Shown here one piece after another: positions 8,252-17,214 of a stretch of 36,557 nucleotides of DNA. The notes below the pieces were generated by a model. That model did no database searches and was not told where the DNA came from. It saw only the letters and a program-made list of their open reading frames with translations. Both the position numbers and the translations under genes were made by a program. The DNA comes from an uncultured Erwinia sp. (GTDB lineage Bacteria; Pseudomonadota; Gammaproteobacteria; Enterobacterales; Enterobacteriaceae). Positions within the stretch are counted from its first letter, which is position 1, and the number at the start of each line of letters is the position of its first letter. Where the stretch lies: assembly GCA_945290265.1 (NCBI GenBank), contig CALYQW010000030.1, positions 1 to 36,557 on the forward strand. The letters run 5' to 3'.

Positions 8252-9597
8252 CAGTCTCTAATTCCCCAGAGCTCCATCTTCAGCCCCGGGAAGTCTCCTG
8301 CAACGTGTATGGCAATGGCCCCCGTGCTAAGAATTTTTTCCCAGAAAGGGCCACTCTTAATTAATTCAAAGTAAACGTAACCCGAGCTGTAAGGGATCTG
8401 CCTTGGTGGTACCGGCAGGGCATGTAATTCCAGCCCGGGCAGATGCGAACGCACCAGCTCATGAAGCTGCTGTGGGGCACTGAATTTACTTTGCGCTGCA
8501 AACTGATGTTGCAGCACATCCATCGGCAGCTGCGCCGTGGCCGCCAGCACCATACTGGAGAAACTTTTCAATTCTCCCGGCAGCACGCTAGCTGACCAGA
8601 CGCCGTTTCCTCTCGATTCCAGCACGATCATCTGACCTGCACGCACCAGAATCTGGTTGAGCATTTCGTGAACATCATCCACCAGCGGTCGGATGGAAGG
8701 ATAAAGACGGGCATGGTCATAGCCCGGAGCCGGACGCGGACGCCGGGTTTTTACCCGCACAAAGGTCGACAGTTCACCGGCAAATTTGGCCAGTTCCTGA
8801 TACAGCACAATTGGTGATAATTCAGGAATATGGCGCAGATGGTCAAGGATCGGCTCATATTTGTTGAAAATTTGCAGCAGCAGGTAGTCAACAATTTCCG
8901 CACTGGCGCTGGCCTTGCCATCGCTGCTCGCCAGCCTTTTGGCCAGCATTTCAGCACGCATTTTCACCAGACCATTAAGGTGGGTCAGCCATTCGGTGAG
9001 CAGCGAACTCGCGGCATAGCCGGTGACCGGGGGAATGTAGTCATCGGTGTGCAGCAGCACGCTGCCATCGGGCTGAATGGCGCGTATCCGTGCCAGCGGC
9101 AGGCCGATCCATGACTCGTTCATTTCTGTTTCTGACAGCAGACGGAAACGCAGTTCGCCCAGCTGGACCGGTTTCGGCCCCTGGCGGATAGCATTGGTAT
9201 CGTGCAACTCCGCCTCCAGCGCGCAAAAACGCGCCAGCGAACTGCTGTCGGATTCGTCAAAAATAGTTTCGTCACTATTATCCATACGCAATGGCACGGC
9301 CAGATAGATCAACTTGCCTAGATGTTCAGACGTTATCGTTAATGGTTCAGGTAAAGCGGCATGCCCCGGAATATCGAAGGGCGTCCCATCAGGAAGTACC
9401 CCCCGTCCGGTACGCATAACCAGCTTGCCATACGAGAGCGCCTCATGATCAATCTCATACTGAGAAAAACCCCAAAAGAAGGGCGTGATCGTGGAAGCAC
9501 GCTTATGGGCAAAGTATTCCAGATAGCGTTCCTGCTGCTGAAAAAGCTGCGGGCGAAGAAACAGTCCTTCACTCCAAACGACTTTATTAGTTCTCAC
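8251..9597 (-). CDS. tssK: T6SS baseplate protein TssK
   Basis: TssK trimers link the baseplate wedge (TssF/TssG/TssE) to the TssL/TssM membrane complex in the cytoplasm. The 448 residues match the usual family length, and the N-terminus NKVVWSEGLFLRPQLFQQQERYLE is the hallmark start of the family. The start is GTG at 9597, three bases after the tssJ stop, with only a weak ribosome-binding site, so it is probably read by coupling from tssJ. It overlaps tssL by one base at its end. Confidence 0.97.
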   Translation of the reverse strand: MRTNKVVWSEGLFLRPQLFQQQERYLEYFAHKRASTITPFFWGFSQYEIDHEALSYGKLVMRTGRGVLPDGTPFDIPGHAALPEPLTITSEHLGKLIYLAVPLRMDNSDETIFDESDSSSLARFCALEAELHDTNAIRQGPKPVQLGELRFRLLSETEMNESWIGLPLARIRAIQPDGSVLLHTDDYIPPVTGYAASSLLTEWLTHLNGLVKMRAEMLAKRLASSDGKASASAEIVDYLLLQIFNKYEPILDHLRHIPELSPIVLYQELAKFAGELSTFVRVKTRRPRPAPGYDHARLYPSIRPLVDDVHEMLNQILVRAGQMIVLESRGNGVWSASVLPGELKSFSSMVLAATAQLPMDVLQHQFAAQSKFSAPQQLHELVRSHLPGLELHALPVPPRQIPYSSGYVYFELIKSGPFWEKILSTGAIAIHVAGDFPGLKMELWGIRD

Positions 9598-9600
9598 GTC

Positions 9601-10155
9601 TTAATTCACTTTATCAATTGAGGTAGTCAAATGTTCAATATGAACAACTATTTTTGGCTGCCAGATCGGGTCATGCATCAGCCATAATTTTTTATACCAG
9701 GGATCTTTCGGTCGTTCAGGAATATCCTGAACAAGCTTCCATTGCGATTCTGAGATCTCGCGGTAATTGGTAATAATGCCGATGGCGGCAGTATCCTCTT
9801 TCAGCTTCAGAGTAACTTCTTTCTTTTCTCCCGGAAGCATAATTAAATCATAAGACTTGCTCATCTGAGCATTTAAATCAGGATCACTGCTGTCATGCAG
9901 GCTGAAATAATCGCTGGAGATAAAATCATCCGTTTGCATTAACTGATAAATCGATACCCGCACCGGATTAGCCTGGCCGGTTTTATTTGGATTAATATCA
10001 CTTCTTGCCTGCAGCTCAATTTTTAAGGGTAGTGTTGGCGTTGTGCTTACCGGTTCAGAACTACAGCCTGTCAGCAACAATAACATGCAGGTTAAAACAA
10101 AGTGCATCCCTGAACGGGCAAAGATAGCCAGGGTGAGTTTTTTATTTTTTTTCAC
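9601..10155 (-). CDS. tssJ: T6SS outer-membrane lipoprotein TssJ
   Basis: TssJ (SciN/VasD family) is the lipoprotein that tethers TssM to the outer membrane. The 184-residue precursor has a basic N-terminus, a hydrophobic stretch and a lipobox LLTGC with the lipidated Cys at residue 31. The mature part shows the family pattern of a small transthyretin-like fold, with 'NPVRVSIYQL' and 'SQWKLVQDIP'. It lies 57 bases beyond the hcp terminator hairpin, so it is reached by read-through or from its own promoter. It begins the tightly packed run tssJ-tssK-tssL-tssM. Confidence 0.93.
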   Translation of the reverse strand: MKKNKKLTLAIFARSGMHFVLTCMLLLLTGCSSEPVSTTPTLPLKIELQARSDINPNKTGQANPVRVSIYQLMQTDDFISSDYFSLHDSSDPDLNAQMSKSYDLIMLPGEKKEVTLKLKEDTAAIGIITNYREISESQWKLVQDIPERPKDPWYKKLWLMHDPIWQPKIVVHIEHLTTSIDKVN

Positions 10156-10211
10156 TGTTCACACCTTACTGAGAACCCATTCCAATAAATTCCTGTTTGC
10201 ACGCTGATGGT

Positions 10212-10242
10212 AAAAAATCCTGCCGCCCACTGGCGGCAGGAT
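10212..10242 (-). terminator. Rho-independent terminator after hcp
   Basis: A perfect 11-bp stem (arms ATCCTGCCGCC, 10217-10227 and 10232-10242) with a 4-base loop is followed on the minus strand by a run of six T (the last base of the stem plus five more). It sits 20 bases past the hcp stop and before tssJ. It should end most hcp transcripts and let only a fraction continue into tssJ-tssM, matching the high Hcp demand relative to the membrane complex. Confidence 0.9.
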
Positions 10243-10261
10243 AGTTTACTGCTGACGGTAA

Positions 10262-10768
10262 TCAGCGGTGGCCGCTGATGGTGACGTTTTCGCTATTAGC
10301 TTTAACATCATAGCAGAAAGAAACATTACCAGTTTGACCACCGGCACGATTCTGAAGAACGTAATCCTGGCACACTGCGCTAAAGGAAAAACGTACGGCT
10401 TCAAGCGGATGTTCTTCATCCGTAAGAGAGCCAGATATATCAACACTAGTAATGATTACATCAGAAAATGACATTTTCAGATATTCCAGTGGAGTGCCAC
10501 CGGCTTTACGGATCACAAACTGAACATTTCTAATATGCTTACCGTTTAAGCAGTACTTCGTCAGATTCGGAGTAGATTTATCGCAGTAATGTTCAAAGTA
10601 GAAATCTGAAACAGTTGCTTTACCTGAACCACCACCAGAACCAGAGTGCATACTTGAATTCTGTGAAACATCCCAGTGCCAGGCTAGAACCTGAATTTCG
10701 TTTCCATGAAAATCATCATGTGCTTCCCCTTCGATACCATCAAACTTAATGAACATATCTTGTGCCAT
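10262..10768 (-). CDS. hcp: T6SS tube protein Hcp (TssD)
   Basis: Hcp forms the stacked hexameric inner tube that is fired with VgrG. The 168 residues are of family length. The start MAQDMFIKFDGIEGEAHDD and the loop HSGSGGGSGKATVSDFYF are typical of the family. The ATG has a good ribosome-binding site (AAGAGGAT). It is preceded by a 164-base non-coding stretch with two perfect inverted repeats and followed by a strong terminator, so it is probably expressed as its own strong transcript. Four Cys residues (in HYCDK, KYCLN, AVCQD, SFCYD) are more than is common in Hcp; whether they pair is unknown. Confidence 0.97.
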   Translation of the reverse strand: MAQDMFIKFDGIEGEAHDDFHGNEIQVLAWHWDVSQNSSMHSGSGGGSGKATVSDFYFEHYCDKSTPNLTKYCLNGKHIRNVQFVIRKAGGTPLEYLKMSFSDVIITSVDISGSLTDEEHPLEAVRFSFSAVCQDYVLQNRAGGQTGNVSFCYDVKANSENVTISGHR

Positions 10769-10792
10769 AATATCCTCTTACGCACGTTGATT

Positions 10793-10811
10793 ATATTGCT
10801 TCATGCAATAT
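10793..10811. repeat. Inverted repeat in hcp leader
   Basis: Perfect 7-bp arms ATATTGC and GCAATAT are separated by 5 bases, 25 bases upstream of the hcp ATG. It could be a leader-RNA stem just before the ribosome-binding site or a protein-binding site. It has no T-run and is not a terminator. Confidence 0.6.
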
Positions 10812-10861
10812 TTTAATTGAATAGCTGCCAGTACCTTTCAGTAACTTAAGCCACCTTATAA

Positions 10862-10883
10862 TTGTAATGTAACGACATTACAA
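10862..10883. promoter_or_regulatory. Perfect inverted repeat between tssC and hcp, candidate operator
   Basis: Perfect 9-bp arms TTGTAATGT and ACATTACAA are separated by AACG. It lies 94 bases upstream of the hcp start, where a promoter for hcp is expected. The symmetry and spacing suit a dimeric repressor or activator site. The AT-rich arms and lack of a following T-run argue against a terminator. Which protein binds is not known. Confidence 0.5.
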
Positions 10884-10932
10884 AATTTAATCTTTGCTAC
10901 ACAGATTTAATAACTCGTTGTCACCGTTATTA

Positions 10933-12447
10933 TCAGCCAGCCTCTTTCAGCGAGGGTAATTTAGCAACCATACGCAGAGATACTGTCAGACCTTCCAGCT
11001 GGTAGTGCGGACGCAGGAAGAATTTAGCCTGGTAATAGCCAGGATTTCCTTCGACATCTTCCACAATCACTTCTGCCGCAGCCAGTGGACGACGCGCTTT
11101 GATGCTCACCGACGAGTTTGCCGGGTCACCATCAACGTAGTTCATCACCCAGTCATTCAGCCAGCGCTGCATATCGTCACGCTCTTTGAATGAGCCGATT
11201 TTGTCACGCACGATGCACTTCAGATAATGTGCAAAACGCGAGCAGGCGAACATGTAAGGCAGACGTGCTGACAGGTTGGCGTTAGCCGTAGCATCCGGAT
11301 CGTAATACTCTGCAGGTTTCTGCAGTGACTGGGCGCCGATAAAGGCCGCATAGTCTGTGTTTTTACGATGGATCAGCGGAATAAAGCCATTTTTGGCCAG
11401 TTCTGCTTCACGGCGGTCAGAAATCGCGATTTCTGTCGGGCATTTCATGTCTACGCCGCCATCATCGGTTGGGAAAGTATGGCAAGGCAGACCTTCCACC
11501 ACACCACCGCTTTCCACACCACGGATGAGAGTACACCAGCCATATTGTTTGAAAGAACGGTTGATATTTACCGCCATCGCATACGCGGCATTCGACCAGA
11601 CGTACTTACTGTGGTCGGCACCATCGGTGGTTTCTTCAAAATCGAAGGCATCAACCGGGTTGGTTTTTATGCCATACGGCAGACGCGCCAGGAAGCGCGG
11701 CATCGCCAGACCGATATAGCGTGAGTCTTCTGACTGGCGCAGTGAGTTCCAGGCGGCATATTCCAGGTTCTGGGTGAAGATTTTGGTCAAATCACGTGGA
11801 TTTGACAGCTCCTGCCAGGATTCCATTTGTAGTACGCTTGGCGCCGCACCAGCTATGAAGGGCACATGCGCAGAAGCCGCAACTTTGCCCAGTGAAGCCA
11901 GCAGATCAACGTCCGGCGCAGTATGGTCAAAGAAGTAGTCGCCGATCAGACAGCCATAAGGTTCACCACCCAGCTGACCATATTCTTCTTCATAGATCTT
12001 TTTAAACAGCGGGCTCTGATCCCAGGAGACCCCTTTATAACGTCTCATGCTATTGCGCAGATCTGTTTTAGAGATATCCATAAAACGCAGCTTCAGCTTT
12101 TCATCGGTTTCGGTATTGTTCACCAGATGATGCAGACCACGCCACGCACTTTCCAGCGACTGGAAATCGTTATGATGCAGAATAAGGTTAACCTGCTCAG
12201 ACAGTTTGCGATCAATTTCAGCAATGATAGTAGCAATGCTTTTATACGCATCATCCGAGATAGTTACAGTATTTGCTAACGCTTGTTCTGCCAGCGTTTT
12301 TACTGCACTCTGAACCGCAGATTTCGTCTGATCTGTTTTAACTTTAAATTCCTGTGTCAGTAAAGAATTAAAATCATCAAAGCGCGTGGCTGCTGCCGCT
12401 GCGTTTTGATGCTGTTGCTGATTTGCCGGAGTCTTTGGTGTGGACAT
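10933..12447 (-). CDS. tssC: T6SS contractile sheath large subunit TssC
   Basis: TssC (VipB) assembles with TssB into the contractile sheath around the Hcp tube in the cytoplasm. The 504 residues are of normal length, with the family stretches 'ESAWRGLHHLV', 'GCLIGDYFFDHTAPDVDLL' and the C-terminal 'AKFFLRPHYQLEGLTVSLRM'. It follows tssB after 14 bases, and its ATG has the ribosome-binding site AGGAA. A weak AT-rich inverted repeat (TAATAAC/GTTATTA) flanks the stop. Confidence 0.98.
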   Translation of the reverse strand: MSTPKTPANQQQHQNAAAAATRFDDFNSLLTQEFKVKTDQTKSAVQSAVKTLAEQALANTVTISDDAYKSIATIIAEIDRKLSEQVNLILHHNDFQSLESAWRGLHHLVNNTETDEKLKLRFMDISKTDLRNSMRRYKGVSWDQSPLFKKIYEEEYGQLGGEPYGCLIGDYFFDHTAPDVDLLASLGKVAASAHVPFIAGAAPSVLQMESWQELSNPRDLTKIFTQNLEYAAWNSLRQSEDSRYIGLAMPRFLARLPYGIKTNPVDAFDFEETTDGADHSKYVWSNAAYAMAVNINRSFKQYGWCTLIRGVESGGVVEGLPCHTFPTDDGGVDMKCPTEIAISDRREAELAKNGFIPLIHRKNTDYAAFIGAQSLQKPAEYYDPDATANANLSARLPYMFACSRFAHYLKCIVRDKIGSFKERDDMQRWLNDWVMNYVDGDPANSSVSIKARRPLAAAEVIVEDVEGNPGYYQAKFFLRPHYQLEGLTVSLRMVAKLPSLKEAG

Positions 12448-12461
12448 AATTTCCTCTTTAT

Positions 12462-12992
12462 TTAGTCTTCTTGTGTCACATCAACAAATGCATCTTTTTT
12501 TGGTGCTGATGCCAGTGCTTTTAATAAAGAATTGTCCTTCAACAAAGACATAACCAGTTCTTCGGCGCCTGCTTTACCATCCATATAGGTTTGGAGATTG
12601 GCCAGCTGGGTACGTGCTTCTAAAAGTTGTGATAATGAATCAACTTTTTTAGCAATTGCATCCGGAGCAAAGTCATCCATGCTTTCGAATGTCATATCAA
12701 CCATTAACTGACCTTCACCTGTCAACGTATTAGGTACGGCAAAGGCCACGCGTGGACGCATTGCCCGCATACGCTCATCAAAGTTATCAATGTCAATATC
12801 AAGGAAATGACGATCGGCTACTGATGGTAACGGCTCAAGTGGTTTACCGGATAAATCCGCCAGCACGCCCATAACAAATGGCAGCTCAATTTTTTTCTCT
12901 GAACCATAGATTTCCACATCATATTCTATCTGCACACGGGGTGCACGATTTCGCGCAATAAATTTTTGCGAGTTAGTTGTTTTGCTGGACAT
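12462..12992 (-). CDS. tssB: T6SS contractile sheath small subunit TssB
   Basis: TssB (VipA) is the small sheath subunit that co-folds with TssC; ClpV acts on the contracted TssB/TssC sheath. The 176 residues are of normal length, with RAPRVQIEYDVEIYGSEKKIELPFVMGVLADLSG at the N-terminus (key family pattern 'LPFVMGVLADLSG'). The ATG has an AAAGGG ribosome-binding site. It is the first T6SS gene after the inserted fimbrial block, and an 89-base leader with two inverted repeats separates it from the fimbrial minor subunit. Confidence 0.97.
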   Translation of the reverse strand: MSSKTTNSQKFIARNRAPRVQIEYDVEIYGSEKKIELPFVMGVLADLSGKPLEPLPSVADRHFLDIDIDNFDERMRAMRPRVAFAVPNTLTGEGQLMVDMTFESMDDFAPDAIAKKVDSLSQLLEARTQLANLQTYMDGKAGAEELVMSLLKDNSLLKALASAPKKDAFVDVTQED

Positions 12993-13023
12993 AATACCCT
13001 TTCACTATTTCGTCTTTTAGAAA

Positions 13024-13043
13024 ACCCGTACTGCATTGCGGGT
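13024..13043 (-). terminator. Possible weak terminator between fimbrial operon and tssB
   Basis: A 5-bp stem (ACCCG/CGGGT) with a 10-base loop is followed on the minus strand by TTTCT. It is short and the T-run is poor, so it may only attenuate transcription from the fimbrial genes into tssB. Confidence 0.35.
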
Positions 13044-13056
13044 AAGCGGACAACAG

Positions 13057-13075
13057 GGGTAATAATATATTACCC
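13057..13075. promoter_or_regulatory. Perfect palindrome upstream of tssB
   Basis: GGGTAATA-ATA-TATTACCC is a perfect 8-bp inverted repeat 6 bases after the stop of the fimbrial minor subunit and 65 bases upstream of the tssB start. There is no T-run on either strand. It could be an operator controlling tssB or a transcript 3'-end stabiliser for the fimbrial mRNA. Confidence 0.45.
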
Positions 13076-13081
13076 TAATCC

Positions 13082-13681
13082 TTATTTATACAACAACAGG
13101 ATCCCTGCGGTGGTATTCACCAACCCTGGGGTTATACTGCCAGAACCATTCGCATAATAACTGGCAGTATATTCGTGCGTCACATCTGCCCCGTCAGCCG
13201 GGATCAGATATCTTTGATAACTGCTGATGTCATCAATACGCATTAAACTATTTGCTGAATTACGCAGCCTGACCTGGACATTTTCACTCATATCCTTGGC
13301 CGTGCTATTGATTAAATTCCCTGTCACCGAATCAACAGTCGAGGATGCATAGACAAACATCAAATCTACCGTTTTACTAACCGGACAGGATTTCAATGTA
13401 ATGTTAAATTTACTCGCCCCTGCCTCACTGCCATCACTCTGTAATAAACCGGTTGAAACTTCCGTTAAATTAACGGTGTTATCCGATGGTCCACCATCAA
13501 TACTCACGATGCAGGTTTCTTCCAAATAAATTCCGGTAAAGTCCACCTGAATACTACAGCCGCTGTTTTTACCACCAGTACATTTCGTCGGCTGACGATT
13601 TGCATGTGCGCTACAGCCAATAATCAGTAATACGGCTGCAGCCATCACCCGCAATAAATTTAATGGCCACTGCGTGAACAT
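13082..13681 (-). CDS. Chaperone-usher fimbrial minor subunit
   Basis: This is a predicted periplasmic pilin of 199 residues with a signal peptide (hydrophobic core MAAAVLLIIGC, likely cleavage after SAHA near 27). The pilin pattern is visible: a Cys near the start of the fold (EETCIVSIDGG) pairs with another after about 50 residues (LKSCPVSKTVD), and the C-terminus ILLLYK has the penultimate Tyr recognised by PapD-type chaperones. An additional Cys pair (KCTGGKNSGC) near the mature N-terminus is unusual. The start overlaps the usher by 22 bases. It resembles FimF/FimG-type adaptor subunits by position and length; the exact role is inferred. Confidence 0.85.
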   Translation of the reverse strand: MFTQWPLNLLRVMAAAVLLIIGCSAHANRQPTKCTGGKNSGCSIQVDFTGIYLEETCIVSIDGGPSDNTVNLTEVSTGLLQSDGSEAGASKFNITLKSCPVSKTVDLMFVYASSTVDSVTGNLINSTAKDMSENVQVRLRNSANSLMRIDDISSYQRYLIPADGADVTHEYTASYYANGSGSITPGLVNTTAGILLLYK

Positions 13682-16296
13682 ATCACCTCCACCTGTTGAA
13701 TCTGTTGCACTTTCCCTTTTTGATCAACTGGCATTGTGCGTGGCACACAGCGTACCTTTCCACTTTCTGTATTGGCGTACAGCACCTGTTTTTGTGGATC
13801 CCAGCCACGAATAAATGCCTGTCCACCCTGACCAATGATCCCCTGGCTCACGTCGTCTTCATTCAGCAAATCGGTACCAATTGGCAGCGTGTTTTGCTGT
13901 TGGTCTTTAACAATTAATATCATTGGTGTACCGATTATTGTGCGCATATTCACCACAATACCGGCCCCCTGGCGTGGCACAACTTTTCTTCCACTTTCCA
14001 GAATATCCACACTTTCAGGCAAACCCCGGGGGTCCAGTGACACTTCATTTTCACGGTACGGGGTCAGTGAAGGCATAATCGCATAGCCGTTACCGTCGAT
14101 ACGGCCGCCGTAGCCATTCAGCAGCTTCGCCCCTTTCGCGCCCTTTGCGCCAATTACGGCAAACGGTGAATCACCGATTGACGGACCGGCAGTCATCCCC
14201 CCTGAGTGCGCCACCAGGCTGCCGCCACCAGAGAGAGAAAGCTGCTGGTGGTTATGATTACTGACTGAACCTGTCGCCCCCAGGCGACCAAATCCGCTTT
14301 GATAATTCAGGTTACCGGTGACTGAACGGTCACGGGTATTGCCGCGGGTATTGCCGCTGCTGTTGGCCATTGATGCTCCCAGGCCGTAGTTAAGCTCACT
14401 CTGCTCTCCCTGACTGCCGTTAACCATAGTCTGAAACTGAGTACTACCATTATTGTTATGGCTGGCAGTGGTATACAGTGAGTTAAACAGCGGGTTAGAG
14501 TAGACGGTTCTTCTTCCCAGCGGCACACTCAACGTCAACATCACACTGTTTTCTTCTTTATTACTTTCATTGCGTGAACGCATCATCGTCAGTCCGTAAT
14601 TAAACCATTTCAGCGACTGATTCAGCGTGACAGAATACTGCCGCGAGTCACTGCGCCCCCCCCAGTAGGTGTACATGCTGCCGGTAAAATAGAGCGACAG
14701 ACTATTCGTTAGCGGCTGATTTATCGTTGCGGTGAAACGGTGCTTAGTCCGGTAATCGGAGCCGAGCATATCATTGTTATTGCGCCCTTCTCTATCCTGG
14801 CTGGCCTCACGGAAGGTATAAAATCCCCGTGACGAATAGCGATATGCCGCCAGCGTCAGGTTGGTATCCATACTGTCCAGATGTTTTGTATAGTTCACCT
14901 GATAACTGTTACCGGACGCTTTGCTGTTTTTATGCAGGTCGCTCCAGGCACGGGTAACATCAATTGAGAATCCACCCAGCGAAGTATTAAAGGCATTACC
15001 CAGCGCGACTGAACGATACCGTTGTCCTAACTGAGCCCCTCCGAACAGTGTCAGGCCGTTGGCCACGCCGTAACGGTAAGTTCCCTGGAATATTCCCGGA
15101 TTTTTGCTCACTGCTTCATCCTTGAGCTGACCTGCAGCCACTGCGAAATTAGAAACTCCCTCGTGTAACAAACGTGGTGGTGCCGAAAACGGTATTTCCT
15201 GACGACGCTGACGACCATCTGCCTCAGTGACAACCAGTACTAAATCCCCCCCGTAGCCCATGGTACCGATATCACTTAATTGAAACGGACCCGGCGGCAC
15301 CACGGTTTCATAAATACTCAGTCCACGCTGCATCACGGTCACTTTGGCATTGGTTTCAGCAATCCCGCGAATAACCGGAGTATATTGCCGCAGTGAATCC
15401 GGCAGCATACGATCATCGGTATTCAGCATGGCGCCACGCAGGCTGAAACTCTCAAATATATCACCGGTGGTGCTACTTTCCCCCAGCGTCAGTTCCGCGT
15501 TTAACGGCGTAATATCGCGCTGAACATAACCAAGCAGGTTATGAGTTTTCGGTGAGCGGCCGCTGTCCCAAGTGGTATTTAGTCGCTTACGTACGCGCCA
15601 GTCACCAAAGTTAAAGCCGGCAAATAAATTTAAGTTTCCGTTATAGCTATTTTGCCGCTCTGAATAACCGCGCGCCCCCTGAAATGAGGAGTACACATTA
15701 CCGTTATAATCCAGGAAACCTAACGTATTACCCGCCTCCCATAAACTGGGATCGATATACCCATTCGGGATTTGCACCACGTTTATTTGCGGTAAAGTCA
15801 GATCCAGATAAAAATCACCGCTGTTAAACCGACTGCTGCTTTGGTCAACCCAATCTTCAATGAATGCACACCGGGCTTTAGCATCCCGTAGCTCAGGCAT
15901 TTTTGTATTATCGCTGAGCTTTATCCCCAGTTGTTTCAGCTGTTCGGCGGTTAAACAGGCCTGCGCGCCCTGGTTAACTGCCGGTACCACAAACAGAATG
16001 CTTTTTTTACTGGTTTCCTTGCCATTAATGGCAACAGTCACATCATACTGGCCAGGAAGTGCCGGGTTACCTTCAGTAAATCGGGAAATATCAATCCCGC
16101 TCCCATGGATAAATGATGGATTATATTCTATTGACGCCACTGCGGCGTTATTCTTATCATCCTCTGTTTTATCCGGCTCTGCAGCCCATCCATGATGACT
16201 GAAAACCACCGTGCTGGCTAACGTGACACAGGCCGGTAAAAGCATCAGATACGATGCTTTTAGCTTCCATGCAGGTATCTCAATACAACATTTCAC
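13660..16296 (-). CDS. Fimbrial outer-membrane usher (FimD/PapC family)
   Basis: The usher is the outer-membrane pore that receives chaperone-subunit complexes and extrudes the pilus. The 878 residues match the family. A signal peptide (cleavage near GWAAEP) precedes the N-terminal domain (EYNPSFIHGSGIDISRF near 57-73), then the 24-strand barrel, the plug, and C-terminal domains with YRENEVSLDPRGLPESVDI and a terminal Cys pair (RCVPRTMP, EVICSRSG). It follows the chaperone by 99 bases and overlaps the minor subunit. The coding strand has a G8 run at 14656-14663 (Y-W-G-G-R) and a G7 run at 15246-15252; loss of one G in the former brings a stop within about 12 codons. The frame is intact here. 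Confidence 0.97.
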   Translation of the reverse strand: MKCCIEIPAWKLKASYLMLLPACVTLASTVVFSHHGWAAEPDKTEDDKNNAAVASIEYNPSFIHGSGIDISRFTEGNPALPGQYDVTVAINGKETSKKSILFVVPAVNQGAQACLTAEQLKQLGIKLSDNTKMPELRDAKARCAFIEDWVDQSSSRFNSGDFYLDLTLPQINVVQIPNGYIDPSLWEAGNTLGFLDYNGNVYSSFQGARGYSERQNSYNGNLNLFAGFNFGDWRVRKRLNTTWDSGRSPKTHNLLGYVQRDITPLNAELTLGESSTTGDIFESFSLRGAMLNTDDRMLPDSLRQYTPVIRGIAETNAKVTVMQRGLSIYETVVPPGPFQLSDIGTMGYGGDLVLVVTEADGRQRRQEIPFSAPPRLLHEGVSNFAVAAGQLKDEAVSKNPGIFQGTYRYGVANGLTLFGGAQLGQRYRSVALGNAFNTSLGGFSIDVTRAWSDLHKNSKASGNSYQVNYTKHLDSMDTNLTLAAYRYSSRGFYTFREASQDREGRNNNDMLGSDYRTKHRFTATINQPLTNSLSLYFTGSMYTYWGGRSDSRQYSVTLNQSLKWFNYGLTMMRSRNESNKEENSVMLTLSVPLGRRTVYSNPLFNSLYTTASHNNNGSTQFQTMVNGSQGEQSELNYGLGASMANSSGNTRGNTRDRSVTGNLNYQSGFGRLGATGSVSNHNHQQLSLSGGGSLVAHSGGMTAGPSIGDSPFAVIGAKGAKGAKLLNGYGGRIDGNGYAIMPSLTPYRENEVSLDPRGLPESVDILESGRKVVPRQGAGIVVNMRTIIGTPMILIVKDQQQNTLPIGTDLLNEDDVSQGIIGQGGQAFIRGWDPQKQVLYANTESGKVRCVPRTMPVDQKGKVQQIQQVEVICSRSGH

Positions 16297-16395
16297 GGCA
16301 CACTCCTGTTATGCACCGCTCTGTCTTTACAAAATTTCTAACAGAGCCAGCGAGAAAATCCTTTTCTGCTTCGTTATCAAATGCTATATCCGTAG

Positions 16396-17178
16396 TTATT
16401 TATTCTTAATAACGAAACCTTGAGAATCATTCCATGTCAATGTTCTCTTAATATATGCGCCGTAGTCGTTAACCACTTGAAAATCAAGTGATGAAAATTT
16501 TCCATCCATTTTCAGCTTGTTCCTTGGATAAAAGGTTGCTGAACTTTTTGGTGCTACCATATCGCTGTCCAGTTCCACTGAACGCCCCTGACTGGTGACA
16601 CTTATCGGACCAAAAGAGAAATAATAAGGGCTGTTATTAGTGACTTTGATTCCTTTACCGCGCGCCCCTTCGGTGACCATTTCCCATTTCAACTGATCAA
16701 CTTCGTTACTAGAATTATTTTTCTCCAGCGACTGTGGTCGGTAAAACACTTTAATTCTGGTACGGAATGCCAGCTCCAGCTTTTGACCACTGCTGTGATT
16801 TTTATTTTGCGGCGGTATCTCCAGCATATTAAACCAGAACACTGATTCACGATCCTGTGGCAATGACATACCGTTATAAATAACCCGAACTGTTTGCCCT
16901 TTCCCCGGCTCCACACGATAGACCGGCGGGGTAACAATAAACGGCGTTTTTACGTTATTGATATTGGCATCGACTGAACCATCATCAATCCATACCTGTG
17001 CCAGCGCGGGCCTATTCCCTTTATTATTGGTACGTACACTGACTTCTCTTTCAGAGCCAGGAAAGATCACCCGTGTACCGCTAATGGTAATGGAAGCAAC
17101 AGCCTGACTGAGCCCACCAAAAACCATTAATAACAGCAATAAAATTCTCAACATATTATCTGCGAACCCTGGTAGCAT
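16396..17178 (-). CDS. Periplasmic fimbrial chaperone (PapD/FimC family)
   Basis: It binds fimbrial subunits in the periplasm by donor-strand complementation and delivers them to the usher. The signal peptide is best read from the second Met (MLRILLLLLMVFGG, start at 17154), which would give 252 residues; the upstream ATG at 17178 adds eight residues with no better ribosome-binding site. The mature protein has the family signature VFWFNMLEIPP and the conserved IKVFYRP containing the Lys that anchors the subunit C-terminus. It lies 84 bases downstream of the major subunit, after a strong hairpin, and 99 bases before the usher. Confidence 0.95.
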   Translation of the reverse strand: MLPGFADNMLRILLLLLMVFGGLSQAVASITISGTRVIFPGSEREVSVRTNNKGNRPALAQVWIDDGSVDANINNVKTPFIVTPPVYRVEPGKGQTVRVIYNGMSLPQDRESVFWFNMLEIPPQNKNHSSGQKLELAFRTRIKVFYRPQSLEKNNSSNEVDQLKWEMVTEGARGKGIKVTNNSPYYFSFGPISVTSQGRSVELDSDMVAPKSSATFYPRNKLKMDGKFSSLDFQVVNDYGAYIKRTLTWNDSQGFVIKNK

Positions 17179-17214
17179 TTATCCCGAAATAAAAATCTGA
17201 TTATCGTTCCGGTG

